Positions 46,179-56,671 of a stretch of DNA of 64,000 nucleotides are shown here, piece after piece. Made by a program: the position numbers and the translations under genes. Source of the DNA: Corynebacterium gottingense (lineage in GTDB: Bacteria > Actinomycetota > Actinomycetes > Mycobacteriales > Mycobacteriaceae); assembly GCF_003693265.1 (NCBI RefSeq), contig NZ_RDRE01000004.1, positions 62,001 through 126,000 of the forward strand, in the 5' to 3' direction. A model generated the notes under the pieces. The model saw only the letters and a program-made list of their open reading frames with translations. It made no database searches and was not told the origin of the DNA. The first letter of the stretch is position 1. Each line of letters begins with the position of its first letter.

Positions 46179-47114
46179 TCACGCGAGCTGTGCGAGGCGG
46201 CGGACAGCGTTCTCCACCGCAAACTCGGGAATACCGCCATTGCCTTTCACCTCTGCGTCCAGGTCTGCCACGATGATCACGGCCTGCGACACTGCCTCAG
46301 AAGACCACCGTCGCGCGAGCTGCATGGTCTTCTTCACCCCATACGGTGGCATACCGACAACCCTGGCAAGCTGATTTGGGTCCCCACGCTCCCCTTGCAG
46401 CTTTGCGAGGTCGCCGACCTTATACGCCAACGCCGCTGCAATAGCTACAGGATCCGTGCCCAGTTGCAACGCCCGGCGCGTCGACGCCAACGCTTTGTCC
46501 GCACGGCCCTGCAGCGCGAGTTCCGCAATATCGAACCCGGCTACTTCTGCAACGCCCGTGTAATACTGACGGACTGCTTCGACCGTGATTTCGCCGTTTG
46601 TGTCCGCCACGAGCTGACTGACAGCGGACGCCAGCTCCCGCAAGTCAGATCCCACAGATTCAAGCAGCGCGGCGACGACATCCTGATGCGGGCGAACGCC
46701 GTGTCGACGAAACTCGGATGTAACCCATGCGGGTCGGTCCCGAGGGCCAACCGGATTTGCTGGATGTACTTCAGCGATCTTCTGGAATTTCTTTACCATC
46801 GCTTTTTGGCGCCCACCGCCGGTGTGCTCGATGATGAGCGTCATGCCCGGGGCAGGATCCATACATGCGTTCAGGAGCACCTGGGTGGGATCTTTTCCCG
46901 CTATTTCTGCCTTTTTCACCACCACGACACGTTCTTCGGCGAAGAGGGATGGGCTTGTTGCCATCGCGATTTCGCCTTCGGTGACGTCGCCTGCACGCAG
47001 CGTGGAGACCTCCGCAGCAGGGCCAATCTGGTCGATGATCTCGTTGGTGATGCGCTCCGCAAGAAACGCCTCTTCACCGAGTACGAGGTGCACGGGGTTG
47101 AGCATGTCCACCAT
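46179..47114 (-). CDS. holA: DNA polymerase III subunit delta
   Basis: HolA is the clamp-loader subunit that opens the beta sliding clamp. The 311-residue length and the segments PVHLVLGEEAFLAERI, LFAEERVVVVKKAEI and LQLGTDPVAIAAALAYKVGDLAKLQ are typical. It starts at ATG 47114 directly behind the comEC stop (ATG 47105, with GGTGG in front, is an equally good choice). The longer frame to 47258 lies in comEC and is rejected. comEA-comEC-holA is a common actinobacterial order. Confidence 0.92.
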   Translation of the reverse strand: MVDMLNPVHLVLGEEAFLAERITNEIIDQIGPAAEVSTLRAGDVTEGEIAMATSPSLFAEERVVVVKKAEIAGKDPTQVLLNACMDPAPGMTLIIEHTGGGRQKAMVKKFQKIAEVHPANPVGPRDRPAWVTSEFRRHGVRPHQDVVAALLESVGSDLRELASAVSQLVADTNGEITVEAVRQYYTGVAEVAGFDIAELALQGRADKALASTRRALQLGTDPVAIAAALAYKVGDLAKLQGERGDPNQLARVVGMPPYGVKKTMQLARRWSSEAVSQAVIIVADLDAEVKGNGGIPEFAVENAVRRLAQLA

Positions 47115-47115
47115 C

Positions 47116-48771
47116 TTAGGGGCCGGAACCGCGAAGCTCCTGCGTGCCATCGGCGTAGAGTCGCACCGGGCCATCACGGTTGGGAAACAGCACCGGGATA
47201 CCGGATGCCGTTTGCACCGGCCGCGAGTGTGGCCGCCCGGATTCAAGCACCACCACAACCTGGGTTCCGGCTGGAATTGGTTCGACGTCTTCCTTGCTTT
47301 CTACGACGTGTGCAGTAAGCTGCCCCGGATCAAGCGTGCGACCATGTCCGGAAAAGGGGGCCTGCATCACGAGGATCAACGACACAATCGTGGCTAACGT
47401 CAGTCTCGGGCGTCCCGCGACCAGGCCCGCGACGATCCATCCGTAGGCGACGAGTGCGGACGCTGGCGTGGCGTCGATAAGCGCAAAAGGCATCTCCGAT
47501 CCCCATGTTGCGACCTTGTGGACCCACCACGCGAACGGTTCTATTGCGCGCAGGAGCACCACCTCGAGGCCTCCTGGCAGCAACGCGAGAACCACCGCGA
47601 TCAAGCCGAGGACCGTGATGAGGGGAACCACTGGGGCGACGAGGACATTCGCAGCCACCGAGACAAGCGATACCTGTCCCGACATCAGCGCAATGATTGG
47701 TATTGTCGCAAGGTCAGCAGCAATTGCTACAGCCAGCGCTCGAACCACAATGTCCGGCCACCCGGTAACTGCAAGGGCGCGGTAAAGCAGTGGGTTGAGC
47801 GCGACAATCCCGGCAGTAGCCGCGACGGACAGCGCAAAACCGAAATGCACCGCCAGGTCTGGGTCGATAAAAATCAAGACGATCACCGACAAACACAACG
47901 CGTGAATGGGCTCGACTCTTGCCGACGCCACCACCGCCACAACACCGACCAGTCCGGTCACGGACGCACGCAGCACACTCGGATCCGGACCAATCAGCGC
48001 GGCAAAGAGCGACAGTGCTATCGCCGCGGCAATGAGGCGCCCCCGCAATCCAAGGCCTACAAGCGACGCGACGACGATCGCAAACGTTGTCACAATCGCT
48101 ACGTTCGCGCCGGACACCGCGGACAGATGGCTCAGCCCCGTATCAATGTACGCCTGTTGCTCAGCCTCGGTTTGATATTGCGTATCCCCAAGTACCATTC
48201 CCGGGATGAGGCCTCCCGCAGCATCCCCGACGTTTGCCTGCACAGATTGTCCAAATGTCGCACGGACATGGTGCGCAAACGCGGCAAAACCGCGCGGCGC
48301 AGCCACAGTGTCCACTTCGCCGTTTACTGTCACCGTCCCGATCCCAGGAAACGTGGACTCCCGTACCTGGCCAGATACCGCTACGCTTGCGCCTGAAACG
48401 ACAGAGTCATCCAGCTCCGGTGCGAAGACTGGAATCTTCGCTGGGTAGCCATCAAGGCTCACGTTTGTAAGGAACCCGCCTGAGCTCAACGGCTTAGGCT
48501 GGCCAAGCACCGTAGCGGGGAATTCTGCACTGCGACCAACCTCGTGGCTCAGTGCAAAGGATGTTGCAATACGGATACGCAGAGACGTACAAATAAGGGA
48601 TGCAGCGCCAAGTCCGGCGACCAGGATCGCCTGCCCCTTTTGCCGCGCACAGAAAAACACCAATGCTGTCGCCACTACAAAGAAGCCTGCGGGGAGCAGG
48701 CCGATGAGCAGGCAGCAGATGGTTGCTCCCCACACGACGAGGGCTGCCGGAGCGAGTCGGAGTTCCTGCAT
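47116..48771 (-). CDS. comEC: ComEC/Rec2-family DNA-uptake channel, short form
   Basis: ComEC forms the membrane channel for transforming DNA. This 551-residue protein has the N-terminal hydrophobic/OB-like part (DUF4131) and the competence helices (from GLIPGMVLGDTQ and the LSHLSAVSGANVAI signature through about residue 470). It stops soon after and lacks the C-terminal metallo-beta-lactamase nuclease domain of full-length (about 750-residue) ComEC. It starts 2 bp after comEA. Corynebacteria are not generally known as naturally competent, so activity is uncertain. Confidence 0.88.
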   Translation of the reverse strand: MQELRLAPAALVVWGATICCLLIGLLPAGFFVVATALVFFCARQKGQAILVAGLGAASLICTSLRIRIATSFALSHEVGRSAEFPATVLGQPKPLSSGGFLTNVSLDGYPAKIPVFAPELDDSVVSGASVAVSGQVRESTFPGIGTVTVNGEVDTVAAPRGFAAFAHHVRATFGQSVQANVGDAAGGLIPGMVLGDTQYQTEAEQQAYIDTGLSHLSAVSGANVAIVTTFAIVVASLVGLGLRGRLIAAAIALSLFAALIGPDPSVLRASVTGLVGVVAVVASARVEPIHALCLSVIVLIFIDPDLAVHFGFALSVAATAGIVALNPLLYRALAVTGWPDIVVRALAVAIAADLATIPIIALMSGQVSLVSVAANVLVAPVVPLITVLGLIAVVLALLPGGLEVVLLRAIEPFAWWVHKVATWGSEMPFALIDATPASALVAYGWIVAGLVAGRPRLTLATIVSLILVMQAPFSGHGRTLDPGQLTAHVVESKEDVEPIPAGTQVVVVLESGRPHSRPVQTASGIPVLFPNRDGPVRLYADGTQELRGSGP

Positions 48772-48773
48772 AG

Positions 48774-49448
48774 CTACAGCGTGATCTGGTCTTTGAGGGC
48801 GTCAAATTTGGCTGGGCCGATCCCCTTGATGTCCATGAGGTCCTCCAGCTTGGCAAACGGGCCGTTTGACTCCCGGTGGGCAACAATCGCCGCCGCTGTG
48901 GCGTCACCAACACCTGAAAGACTGGTCAGCTCTTCTGCTGTAGCGAAGTTGAGTGAAACGAGCCCACCTGCGCCACCCGCCGGAGGCGCACCGCCCGACT
49001 GGGCACCGCCAGCTCCGAGCTCGTGAGGAACCGGCGGCGCGCCTTTGCTTGGCACAAGGATCTGTTGGCCGTCGACGAGCAACTGCGCTTGGTTGAGCTG
49101 GTAGATGTCCGCGTCACCGGTTGGCCGTGCCACGTTAACGGCATCCGCGATTCGGGCTCCGTCTTGCAGCGTGACAAGCCCCTGGTTTTCCACTTGCCCG
49201 ATCACGGAAACCACGATTTGGCCACTGGATTCTGCTTCAGTTGCAGTCGATTCCCACTGGGGAACAGACTCGCTGTGAGAGGGTGGGCGGGTGATGGCCC
49301 ACCCACCGACCGCCAGAAATACGAGCACCACCGCGCTGATGGCATATTTTGGAGCCACCTGGATGCGGGGCGGCGGATATTTTACGTTGAGGAGATCCTC
49401 TTCCCCCGTCGGACGAGTGAGTTCTTTAATTCTTGCTAAAGATTCCAT
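48774..49448 (-). CDS. comEA: ComEA: membrane-anchored DNA receptor with SLBB and HhH domains
   Basis: The 224-residue protein has a short cytosolic part, one membrane helix (YAISAVVLVFLAVGGWAI), an SLBB domain (VSVIGQVENQGLVTL...QQILVPSKG), a Gly/Ala/Pro linker and a C-terminal tandem helix-hairpin-helix (LSGVGDATAAAIVAHR and IKGIGPAKFDALKD) that binds double-stranded DNA. The ATG at 49448 is fixed by TATTAT on the minus strand (49460-49455) ending 6 nt upstream. It heads the comEA-comEC-holA operon. Confidence 0.92.
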   Translation of the reverse strand: MESLARIKELTRPTGEEDLLNVKYPPPRIQVAPKYAISAVVLVFLAVGGWAITRPPSHSESVPQWESTATEAESSGQIVVSVIGQVENQGLVTLQDGARIADAVNVARPTGDADIYQLNQAQLLVDGQQILVPSKGAPPVPHELGAGGAQSGGAPPAGGAGGLVSLNFATAEELTSLSGVGDATAAAIVAHRESNGPFAKLEDLMDIKGIGPAKFDALKDQITL

Positions 49449-49562
49449 ATCGCGATAATACGCAATATTCGAATCATTCGGAAGAGGAAACGCACTATTC
49501 ACTCAACATCGAAAGTAAGTGAATCTGGCCCGTGGGGCACCGACGAAGATCACGCAGGCGAA

Positions 49563-50366
49563 TTACGCCGCAGGCCGCCCCTGCGAAGAGAAGACGACCG
49601 AAAGTCCAATAGCCCCACTACCGGTGTGAACTGCGAGCACATCCACCAGAGGCGCGACAAGTACGCGTGACCCGTTTGGCAGCACCTCTCTGAGTGTTTC
49701 CGCCAACTGCTCAGCAGCGTCCTCGCATTCGGCGTGTTGGACCGCAGCAAACACAGGGAGGTCCTCAGCGCGCTCCATCACAAGTTCTGCCAGCTTGGCA
49801 AACGCCTTCGTCTGCGTCCTCGTCTTCCCCGCCAGCTCGAATTTTCCCTCGTGCAACCGAAGAATGGGCTTCGTTGCCAACAGTGCTGCAGACAGCACCG
49901 CCGTGCCAGTTGAAAGCCGCCCGCTCTTACGAAGGTCATCAAGCTGGCTCAAGTACAACCACGTTTCGGAGCGCTCGATCGTGGACCGTGCCATCTCCTC
50001 GCATTCGTCCAAATCAGCTCCCTCACGTGCAATCGTTGCCGCCGCCATCGCTGCGGCTCCAACTGCCATACCGGCAGCGTTTGTGTCCACCACTCGCACG
50101 TTTCCAGGAAAGACTCCCGCCGCCTGGACAGCCGCGGACCACGTTGAAGAAAACGATTTCGACAGATGCAAGGCGACGACGCCGTCGTCGCCTCCACGCT
50201 CGAGTTGGCGGCCGTAGCACGCAGCAAGCTCGATAGCGGTGAGTCCGCTTGTCGACGCCCCCTCGTCCCCGTCCAGCACGTGGAGGTCAACCACGGCAAT
50301 ATCCAACTCTCGCAGGAGCTCCTCCGAGAGTCCCGCTGCAGAATCAACGACTACGCGCACCGTCAT
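49563..50366 (-). CDS. DegV-family fatty-acid-binding protein
   Basis: This 267-residue DegV-fold protein starts MTVRVVVDSAAGLSEELL, the family's conserved N-terminus, with the fatty-acid-contacting Ser/Thr regions around DEGASTSGLTAIE and LSKSFSSTWSAA. DegV proteins bind a fatty acid and deliver it to fatty-acid kinase FakA; no fakA is in view. The ATG at 50366 overlaps the end of the phosphatase gene by 4 nt. Confidence 0.88.
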   Translation of the reverse strand: MTVRVVVDSAAGLSEELLRELDIAVVDLHVLDGDEGASTSGLTAIELAACYGRQLERGGDDGVVALHLSKSFSSTWSAAVQAAGVFPGNVRVVDTNAAGMAVGAAAMAAATIAREGADLDECEEMARSTIERSETWLYLSQLDDLRKSGRLSTGTAVLSAALLATKPILRLHEGKFELAGKTRTQTKAFAKLAELVMERAEDLPVFAAVQHAECEDAAEQLAETLREVLPNGSRVLVAPLVDVLAVHTGSGAIGLSVVFSSQGRPAA

Positions 50367-51004
50367 GGCACGACCAGCCCTTGGTTCCAGGCTTCGAGGT
50401 ACCACTGCATTCCGGCATCGGGCTCACTGTAGGCAGGCATCGCGTACAGGCGCGCTGTATTTGTATTGCCTAGGCTCTTAAATAATGGGTATTGCGACAC
50501 GTCAAGTCCCAGCAGGTTCGCTGTCAGCGCCGAGATCGTCCCTCCGTGCGCAACCAGGAGCACCGCGGAGTCATCCCACGCGTCGTATTCTGCAAGCAGC
50601 TCCTCAACAACCGGACGCGCGCGCTGCGCAACTTCGACGCGGCTTTCCCCTTCTGGTGGTGCCCACGTGGCATCGTTGCGCCAGCGAGCCCGCGCACCTG
50701 GGTGGGCCGCATCGACTTCTGCGTGCGACTTGCCCTGCCACTCGCCGAGGTGGGTCTCTCGGAGCCGAGCATCAGTCGACACGGGAAGCCCCAGCCGATC
50801 CGCGATGATCTGCGCAGTATTTGCCGCACGCTGGAGATCGGAAGCAACAATCTTTGACACTCCGAGCTTGGCCACCAATTCCGCAGCCGACCGCGCCTGC
50901 GCCAAACCGGTCTCCGAAAGCGGGGAGTCTAGGTGTCCCTGCATCCTGTCGGTCGCGTTATATGTAGTTTGCCCGTGCCGCAGCAGAATTAGCCGGCGCT
51001 GCAT
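50363..51004 (-). CDS. gpgP: histidine phosphatase, probable glucosyl-3-phosphoglycerate phosphatase
   Basis: This 213-residue phosphoglycerate-mutase-like phosphatase has the RHG motif LLRHGQTTYN, the acid-base region LRETHLGEWQG and the second His in VAHGGTISAL. Its place next to rsfS matches mycobacterial GpgP (Rv2419c type), which dephosphorylates glucosyl-3-phosphoglycerate in methylglucose lipopolysaccharide synthesis. In corynebacteria the physiological substrate is not established. GGAG lies 5 nt before the ATG at 51004. Confidence 0.75.
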   Translation of the reverse strand: MQRRLILLRHGQTTYNATDRMQGHLDSPLSETGLAQARSAAELVAKLGVSKIVASDLQRAANTAQIIADRLGLPVSTDARLRETHLGEWQGKSHAEVDAAHPGARARWRNDATWAPPEGESRVEVAQRARPVVEELLAEYDAWDDSAVLLVAHGGTISALTANLLGLDVSQYPLFKSLGNTNTARLYAMPAYSEPDAGMQWYLEAWNQGLVVP

Positions 51005-51090
51005 CGGCGCTCCTTTGCTCGTAATCAATGTGGCGCGTTGAAAAGGGGATCAACGACGTTGGTTGCTGACGGGGTGGGCGTCGTCAAGCG

Positions 51091-51546
51091 TTAGTCTTCG
51101 TCCTCCGCGACCTCACCGGCAAGCGGCAGGTCTTCCAAGGTTTCGACCTCGCGAACGTCTCCGAAGTCGCTCGGGCGCTCATACGGCGCGATGCCCTCAA
51201 CCGAGATCGCCGGGCAATCGGCGTACAACCGGTCCAAGCCGTAAAACTCGCGCTCCGCTTCGCGCTGCACGTGGACCACAAAGTTTCCGTAGTCAAGCAG
51301 CACCCAGCGGAACTCACGGTTCCCTTCCCGGCGCTTCGGCTCGAGTCCAGCCGCAGTGAGCTCAGACTCGACCTCATCGACAATGGAAGCGACCTGCCGC
51401 TCACTGCTTGCAGAGATGACTACAAAAATGTCCGTGATGCCCATGACCTGGGAGACATCGAGGACGGCAATGTTCGTGCCAAGCTTTTCGTCGGCCGCCT
51501 TAGCGGCAATCGTGGCTTGATCGATGGAGACCTGCGCTGCACTCAA
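51091..51546 (-). CDS. rsfS: ribosome silencing factor RsfS
   Basis: RsfS (RsfA/YbeB/Iojap) binds L14 and blocks 50S-30S joining in poor conditions. The core contains ITDIFVVISASSERQV and EGNREFRWVLLDYGNFVVHVQ. A TTG at 51546 with AAAAGGAA 7 nt upstream gives 151 residues. The longer frame to 51744 would run into nadD. A C-terminal acidic tail is typical of actinobacterial versions. The order nadD-rsfS-gpgP is the usual actinobacterial one. Confidence 0.93.
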   Translation of the reverse strand: MSAAQVSIDQATIAAKAADEKLGTNIAVLDVSQVMGITDIFVVISASSERQVASIVDEVESELTAAGLEPKRREGNREFRWVLLDYGNFVVHVQREAEREFYGLDRLYADCPAISVEGIAPYERPSDFGDVREVETLEDLPLAGEVAEDED

Positions 51547-51616
51547 GAAGCAATTCCTTTTCGCTGATAACAATAATGCGCCCCCATTCTCCCACGATGA
51601 GCGCGCAAAGTGCCAC

Positions 51617-52237
51617 TTACTGGTAGAGCTGGTTCTTCCCGATGTATTGCACGACGCCGTCGGGAACCAGATACCAGACTGGCCTCCCCTGTCCTGACCG
51701 TTCCCGGCAGTCGGTCGATGAAATCGCCATTGCTGGAATCTCAATCAGATGCACGCGCCGCTGAATTTCCTCCGGAAACATGTCCTCGCTGAGCTCGTAA
51801 CCGGGGCGCGTCACGCCGACAAATTCCGCGAGCTCAAACATGTGCTCCCAGTCGCGCCACGACATAATCGAGCTCAGCGCGTCCGCTCCCGTGATGAAGT
51901 ACAGCTGCGCGCTGGGAAACTGCTCGCGGAGATCACGCAGCGTGTCCATCGTGTAGGTGGGCCCTCCCCGGTCAATGTCGACGCGAGAGACAGAGAACCG
52001 CGGATTTGACGCTGTGGCGATCACCGTCATCAAATACCTGTCTTCAGCGGCAGTAATTGTGCGTCCCGCCTTCTGCCACGGGTTACCTGTGGGCACAAAC
52101 ACCACCTCGTCGAGCTGGAAGCGGTCCGCGACCTCACTCGCGGCGACGAGGTGCCCATGGTGGATGGGGTCGAAGGTGCCGCCCATGATGCCAATGCGCG
52201 CGGCATCATCCAACGAGTCTGCAAAAACGTCGTCCAT
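51617..52237 (-). CDS. nadD: nicotinate-nucleotide adenylyltransferase
   Basis: NadD joins ATP and nicotinate mononucleotide to deamido-NAD+. The 206-residue protein has the nucleotidylyltransferase motif [11 protein letters not shown] and the C-terminal ISSTDCRER corresponding to ISSTxxR. TACGCT on the minus strand (52250-52245) ends 7 nt before the ATG, so the nadD-rsfS-gpgP-degV group probably begins with a leaderless message. Confidence 0.95.
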   Translation of the reverse strand: MDDVFADSLDDAARIGIMGGTFDPIHHGHLVAASEVADRFQLDEVVFVPTGNPWQKAGRTITAAEDRYLMTVIATASNPRFSVSRVDIDRGGPTYTMDTLRDLREQFPSAQLYFITGADALSSIMSWRDWEHMFELAEFVGVTRPGYELSEDMFPEEIQRRVHLIEIPAMAISSTDCRERSGQGRPVWYLVPDGVVQYIGKNQLYQ

Positions 52238-52312
52238 GCCGCTTAGCGTACGCGGGACGTCGCTCGCATGATGCCACGACTCAGCTGTTCTGACCGGACC
52301 GTGGCAACCGGC

Positions 52313-53260
52313 CTAGTAGCGGACTTGGTCCACAAACCTGCCGAACGAGTCCGATACCTGGTTGTCCCACCGGGAGCCCCAGATGAAGTAGCGCCCGTGA
52401 TTACCGCCGTTTCCCTGAGAAGCGCGCAGCGTCTGCACGGAAAGGTCGCAGACACCATCGAGGGGCAGGCAGTAGTTCACGCGGTTGCCAGTGCCAGCGG
52501 CCGTGCGGGAGTTAAACGGTAAGAATCCGAGAATGCCGCCCGCGCCGCCGCCCGGCACGCCAACGGTGGACGGGTCACCGGCAGCGGTATTCGGATTGCC
52601 AAAGTAGACCACACCGGCGAGCTGGCCGCGCCGCGCGAGCTCACGCTCGTGCTCGAGCATGATCATTGCGCCCTGGGAGTATCCCGACAGGATGTACTGC
52701 GGGTGGCAGCCCGTCGTAGCTTCGTACCCGTTGATCATGGCCATCACGCCAGTGCGACCAACTTGCACAGAGTCGAGGAACTCGTTCCCGGCGCGCATCG
52801 CCATGCGTAGCACGGGGACGGAGTATTGCATTGCGAGGCTAAACGCCTGCAGCGCTGTCGTCGGCGCAATGACGTTGGGGACCTCATACTCGGGGTACAC
52901 AGCCGGGTAGAAACGAGGCTCAAGACCGAGTACTTCGACGTCCTTCATCAGGGAATTGCCGCCGTGCGTGGCCGCGTAACGCCCTTCAGCGTGGCGGAGG
53001 AAGGCACGGATCGTCTGCCCTTCCCAGCCGTTCGACACCCACGGCGCCTGCGGGGAGTAGCTTGTGCGGAATATCTGGTCATTTTGTCCGGACCCGCGCG
53101 CGGCAACAAAGGCAACGGCTGGGCATCGGTGCTGCGCTTCGGCCTTTGGGGTCGGGGTCAGCGGACTCGCGACAACGGTAATTGCGGCAACCAGGGCGAT
53201 GACGATCGCGCAGAGGCGAGCGCGGAGATTGGCATGGGAATTTAACACGCCAATGAGCAT
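52313..53260 (-). CDS. secreted cutinase-family esterase
   Basis: This 315-residue protein carries a Sec signal (ARLCAIVIALVAAITVVA, likely cut near AEA) and a cutinase domain: the N-terminal CPAVAFVAARGSGQ, the nucleophile in GYSQGA, and the acid/His region near CDLSVQTL and GGNHGRYF. Actinobacterial cutinase-like proteins hydrolyse lipid or mycolate esters outside the cell. The ATG at 53260 was chosen because the signal peptide begins there. It follows proA by 31 bp. Confidence 0.88.
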   Translation of the reverse strand: MLIGVLNSHANLRARLCAIVIALVAAITVVASPLTPTPKAEAQHRCPAVAFVAARGSGQNDQIFRTSYSPQAPWVSNGWEGQTIRAFLRHAEGRYAATHGGNSLMKDVEVLGLEPRFYPAVYPEYEVPNVIAPTTALQAFSLAMQYSVPVLRMAMRAGNEFLDSVQVGRTGVMAMINGYEATTGCHPQYILSGYSQGAMIMLEHERELARRGQLAGVVYFGNPNTAAGDPSTVGVPGGGAGGILGFLPFNSRTAAGTGNRVNYCLPLDGVCDLSVQTLRASQGNGGNHGRYFIWGSRWDNQVSDSFGRFVDQVRY

Positions 53261-53291
53261 ATAGCCAGTTGCCGTCAATGTCTCATTACGA

Positions 53292-54593
53292 TCACGGGCG
53301 GGTCTGACCATCCCCCTCCAAGATCCACTTTGTGCTGGTCAGCTCGGGAAGCGCCATCGGTCCGCGCGCGTGCAACTTCTGGGTCGATATACCAATCTCT
53401 GCGCCCATTCCGTATTCAAAGCCATCAGTAAAGGCAGTCGAAGCGTTCAGCACGACTGCCGCAGCATCGACCGAATCGGCAAACTGCTGCAGCGTCGACG
53501 CGTTCAGCGACGCGATCGCCTCGGTGTGCCCGCTGCTGTACTCGGCGATGTGCTGAATCGCACCGTCGACGCCCTCAACCACGGCGCATGCAATGTCCAT
53601 CGAAAGGTATTCCTCAGCCCAATCAGCCTCGGTAGCCTCAATAATTCCTTGCGCCTGAAACGCGCCAAGCTTTTCGTCGTCGCCATGCACCGTCACCCCC
53701 GCTTCCTGCAATGAGTGGACGATTCGGAGTTTGTCTGCGTCCGGGAGCGCGGCGTCGATAAGCACTGTCTCCGTCGCGTTACATACGGAGCACCGGCGGA
53801 TTTTGCCATTGAGGAGCATCGCTATGGCGTCATCGAGATGGGCGTCACGGTCAATGTAAAAGTGACAATTGCCGGTACCGGTCTCAATAGTCGGAACAGT
53901 GGCGTTTTGAACGACTGCGTCGATAAGCGCCGCGCTACCGCGCGGAATGACGACGTCCACTAGACCGCGCGCGGTGATGAGTTCCTGCACCGAATCGTGA
54001 CTCTCACACGGCAGGAGTTGCACCGCTTCGCGCGGGAGGTCGAACTGGTGGAGGGCGTCCTGGATAATAGTCACCAAGGCGGAGTTGGAATGAACCGCCG
54101 ACTTCGAGCCCCGCAAAAGCGCGGCGTTGCCTGACTTCAACGCCAACCCGAATGCGTCAACGGTGACGTTGGGTCGTGCTTCGTAGACCATGCCCATCAC
54201 CCCGAGTGGAACGCGAACTTGTCGCATGCGGATGCCGTTAGGCATGGTATGACCTCGGAGCACCTCGCCGATGGGATCGCCGAGGTTCGCCACCTGCTCC
54301 AGGCCGGCAGCCATCGCCTCGACACGCTGTTGGCTGAGCGCCAGGCGGTCCACCATCGCCTCTGACATACCGTTGGCGCGCACCGCCTCAATGTCCTTCT
54401 CGTTGGCGGCCAGGATTTCGTCCACTCGCTCCACCAGAGCACCCGCGGCAGCAACGAGAGCGCGGTTCTTCACCGCTGTCGATACTTTCGCAAGCAGCGG
54501 CGCGACCCGCTTCGCTTCACGCGCAAGCTCCTCCACGGACACCGTTTCGTCACCGGATTGGGCAGTGCCATCCGCTGTTGTGTTTCCACTCAT
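53292..54593 (-). CDS. proA: gamma-glutamyl phosphate reductase
   Basis: ProA reduces gamma-glutamyl phosphate to glutamate semialdehyde with NADPH, the second step of proline synthesis. The 433-residue length is typical. The catalytic Cys is in [15 protein letters not shown], the coenzyme region includes [21 protein letters not shown], and FDEL-type ends are replaced by [14 protein letters not shown]. The gene follows the dehydrogenase directly (1 bp gap). Two copies of the CGTCGAYAAGC word lie in it. Confidence 0.96.
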   Translation of the reverse strand: MSGNTTADGTAQSGDETVSVEELAREAKRVAPLLAKVSTAVKNRALVAAAGALVERVDEILAANEKDIEAVRANGMSEAMVDRLALSQQRVEAMAAGLEQVANLGDPIGEVLRGHTMPNGIRMRQVRVPLGVMGMVYEARPNVTVDAFGLALKSGNAALLRGSKSAVHSNSALVTIIQDALHQFDLPREAVQLLPCESHDSVQELITARGLVDVVIPRGSAALIDAVVQNATVPTIETGTGNCHFYIDRDAHLDDAIAMLLNGKIRRCSVCNATETVLIDAALPDADKLRIVHSLQEAGVTVHGDDEKLGAFQAQGIIEATEADWAEEYLSMDIACAVVEGVDGAIQHIAEYSSGHTEAIASLNASTLQQFADSVDAAAVVLNASTAFTDGFEYGMGAEIGISTQKLHARGPMALPELTSTKWILEGDGQTRP

Positions 54594-54594
54594 C

Positions 54595-55524
54595 CTAGTA
54601 TCCCGCCTCGACGTCGACTTCGGTGCTCATCGATTCGCCCGCGGCAAATAACTCCCAGTTTCTGGCCGCAAGCGCGCCAACCCGGCGGGCCATGAAGCGC
54701 GGAATGTTCGCAGTGTGGGGTGTAATCACCACATTATCCATCTCCCAGAGCGGATGGTCTGCAGGCAACGGTTCGGGGTCCGTTACATCCAATCCGGCAC
54801 CCGCAATAGCGCCGTCCTGCAGGGCTGTTGTCAGCGCCTCCGTATCAATCAGCGCTCCCCTCCCTACGTTGACGATCACCGCGTTGCTCCGCATCTTCGC
54901 CAGCACCGTGGCATCAACCAAGTGCCGAGTTTCCGGAGTCAGTGGCGCCAGGAGAACGACACAGTCGGATTCGGACCACACAACTTCCATCGCTTCGACA
55001 TCCCCCATGGCAACGGTGCGTTCAGCCCCACTGACGTCACGGCCTGACCGATTCACCGCGGTAATTTCGACGCCGAACGGCGCGGTAAATTCGATGAGCT
55101 TCTTCCCGATGCCACCCGCGCCGATGATCGCGAGCTTCTTCGCGTCAAAAAGGTACTCAGTTTCGCCAAAGAGTTGTTCCTGGTTCCACTCGCGAGACAC
55201 TGCCTTGTGGCGGTGGAGCACAGCGAGGAGCAGTGCCAGCGTCGCTTCTGCAACCGTGTCGTCGTAGATTCCAGCTGCGTTGGCAAAACGGACTCCGTGC
55301 TCGGCGTGGCGGGCAAGAATTCCAGCTTCAAGCAGCTGCTCAACACCCGCGTAACCAATCTGCACGACCTTGACGCTTTCCGGCAGTTCAGCGGGGAAAT
55401 CCGACGCTCCGCCGCGGAAGATTAGCAAGTCAGGGTTCTCCGAAAGGTCGACCATTTCATGACCAGCTGCGCGCAGGTGGTCCGCGGACTCTTTCCACGG
55501 TGAGGGCAAAAATGCGTACTTCAT
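54595..55524 (-). CDS. D-2-hydroxyacid dehydrogenase family protein (between proB and proA)
   Basis: This 309-residue NAD(P)-dependent dehydrogenase has the Rossmann motif GAGGIGKKL, the [14 protein letters not shown] region with the catalytic Arg nearby, and TPHTAN with the catalytic His. It equals the gene known as unkdh in the C. glutamicum proB-unkdh-proA locus. Its role in proline synthesis is not established. TACTGT on the minus strand (55536-55531) ends 6 nt before the ATG at 55524, suggesting its own leaderless promoter. Confidence 0.88.
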   Translation of the reverse strand: MKYAFLPSPWKESADHLRAAGHEMVDLSENPDLLIFRGGASDFPAELPESVKVVQIGYAGVEQLLEAGILARHAEHGVRFANAAGIYDDTVAEATLALLLAVLHRHKAVSREWNQEQLFGETEYLFDAKKLAIIGAGGIGKKLIEFTAPFGVEITAVNRSGRDVSGAERTVAMGDVEAMEVVWSESDCVVLLAPLTPETRHLVDATVLAKMRSNAVIVNVGRGALIDTEALTTALQDGAIAGAGLDVTDPEPLPADHPLWEMDNVVITPHTANIPRFMARRVGALAARNWELFAAGESMSTEVDVEAGY

Positions 55525-55540
55525 GCCCCCACAGTAATCG

Positions 55541-56665
55541 CTACAGGCGGCTCGCGTACTGAGAAAGGTAGTCCGCATGCACTACCGGCCGACGCTTGTT
55601 TTCTTCCAGCTCGGTAGTGTGCTTGCCCAACATCCCATGGAGTTCTGCAGCATCAAATGCAACTTCACCGCGCCCAACGACCTCGGAGTCAGGGCCGAGG
55701 ATCTCTACAATGTCGCCTGCGTGAAAATCGCCCTCGACATCAGTAATACCCACCGCGAGCAAACTCGTCCCACCCCGAGTCACCGCGTCAACCGCGCCGG
55801 CGTCCAAGCGCAGCACGCCCTCTGCGTCTGCAGCATAGAGCGCCCAGAACTTCCACGCCCGTAACTGCGATTCCGGTCGTGTATGGAATACCGTCCCGCA
55901 ATCGGCCGGACCGAGCGCCTGGTCAATATTGCTTGCCGACGTCAACAACACCGGTACCCCACCCCGCGCCGCGAGCCGTGCCGCCGACACTTTGGCCGCC
56001 ATACCCCCGGTTCCGAACGCGCCTCCGTCGCCCGCAGCGACTCCCTCGAGGTCGCGGCCACTGCGAACCTCACTGATGAACGTTGCATTGGGGTCGGAGG
56101 GGTTTCGGTCATACAACCCGTCGACGTCGGACAAGAGCACGAGTGCGTCCGACGAAGTCAGCGTGGCTACGATGGCCGAGAGCCTGTCGTTATCACCAAA
56201 TCGCATTTCTGTCGTGGCGACCGTATCGTTCTCGTTCACGATTGGCACCGTGCCAAGCTGCCGCAGCCGGTCAATGGTCCGCTGCGCGTTGCGCGCACGC
56301 TCGCGTGCCCTTGCGTCTGCTTGCGTCAGCAGCACCTGGCCGGTGGTTCGCCCGTAGCGTGCAAAAGACGACCCCCAAGCCTGAGCAAGATGGACTTGTC
56401 CCACTGCTGAGGCGGCCTGCTTGGTCGCCAGATCGCGCGGACGCTGGTGCAAACCCAGCGGCTTGCAGCCGGCCGCAACAGCACCAGACGAGACGACGAT
56501 GATGTCTGTTCCCGTGCTCATACGTGCATGCATTGCATCCACGAGCGCGTCGATTTTCGCAGTGCTGACTGCCGAATCCTCATTGACTAAGGAACTCGAA
56601 CCAATCTTCACCACGACCCGGCGCGCCGCAGCAATTTGTGCACGCAGCTGGGATTCAGAGGCCAT
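55541..56665 (-). CDS. proB: glutamate 5-kinase with PUA domain
   Basis: ProB phosphorylates glutamate for proline synthesis. The 374-residue protein has an amino-acid-kinase domain ([40 protein letters not shown]) and a C-terminal PUA domain (from about residue 285). Feedback inhibition by proline is known for the family. It starts 6 bp after the obg stop and so is downstream in an obg-proB transcript, the usual corynebacterial order. Confidence 0.96.
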   Translation of the reverse strand: MASESQLRAQIAAARRVVVKIGSSSLVNEDSAVSTAKIDALVDAMHARMSTGTDIIVVSSGAVAAGCKPLGLHQRPRDLATKQAASAVGQVHLAQAWGSSFARYGRTTGQVLLTQADARARERARNAQRTIDRLRQLGTVPIVNENDTVATTEMRFGDNDRLSAIVATLTSSDALVLLSDVDGLYDRNPSDPNATFISEVRSGRDLEGVAAGDGGAFGTGGMAAKVSAARLAARGGVPVLLTSASNIDQALGPADCGTVFHTRPESQLRAWKFWALYAADAEGVLRLDAGAVDAVTRGGTSLLAVGITDVEGDFHAGDIVEILGPDSEVVGRGEVAFDAAELHGMLGKHTTELEENKRRPVVHADYLSQYASRL

Positions 56666-56671
56666 GGGTTG

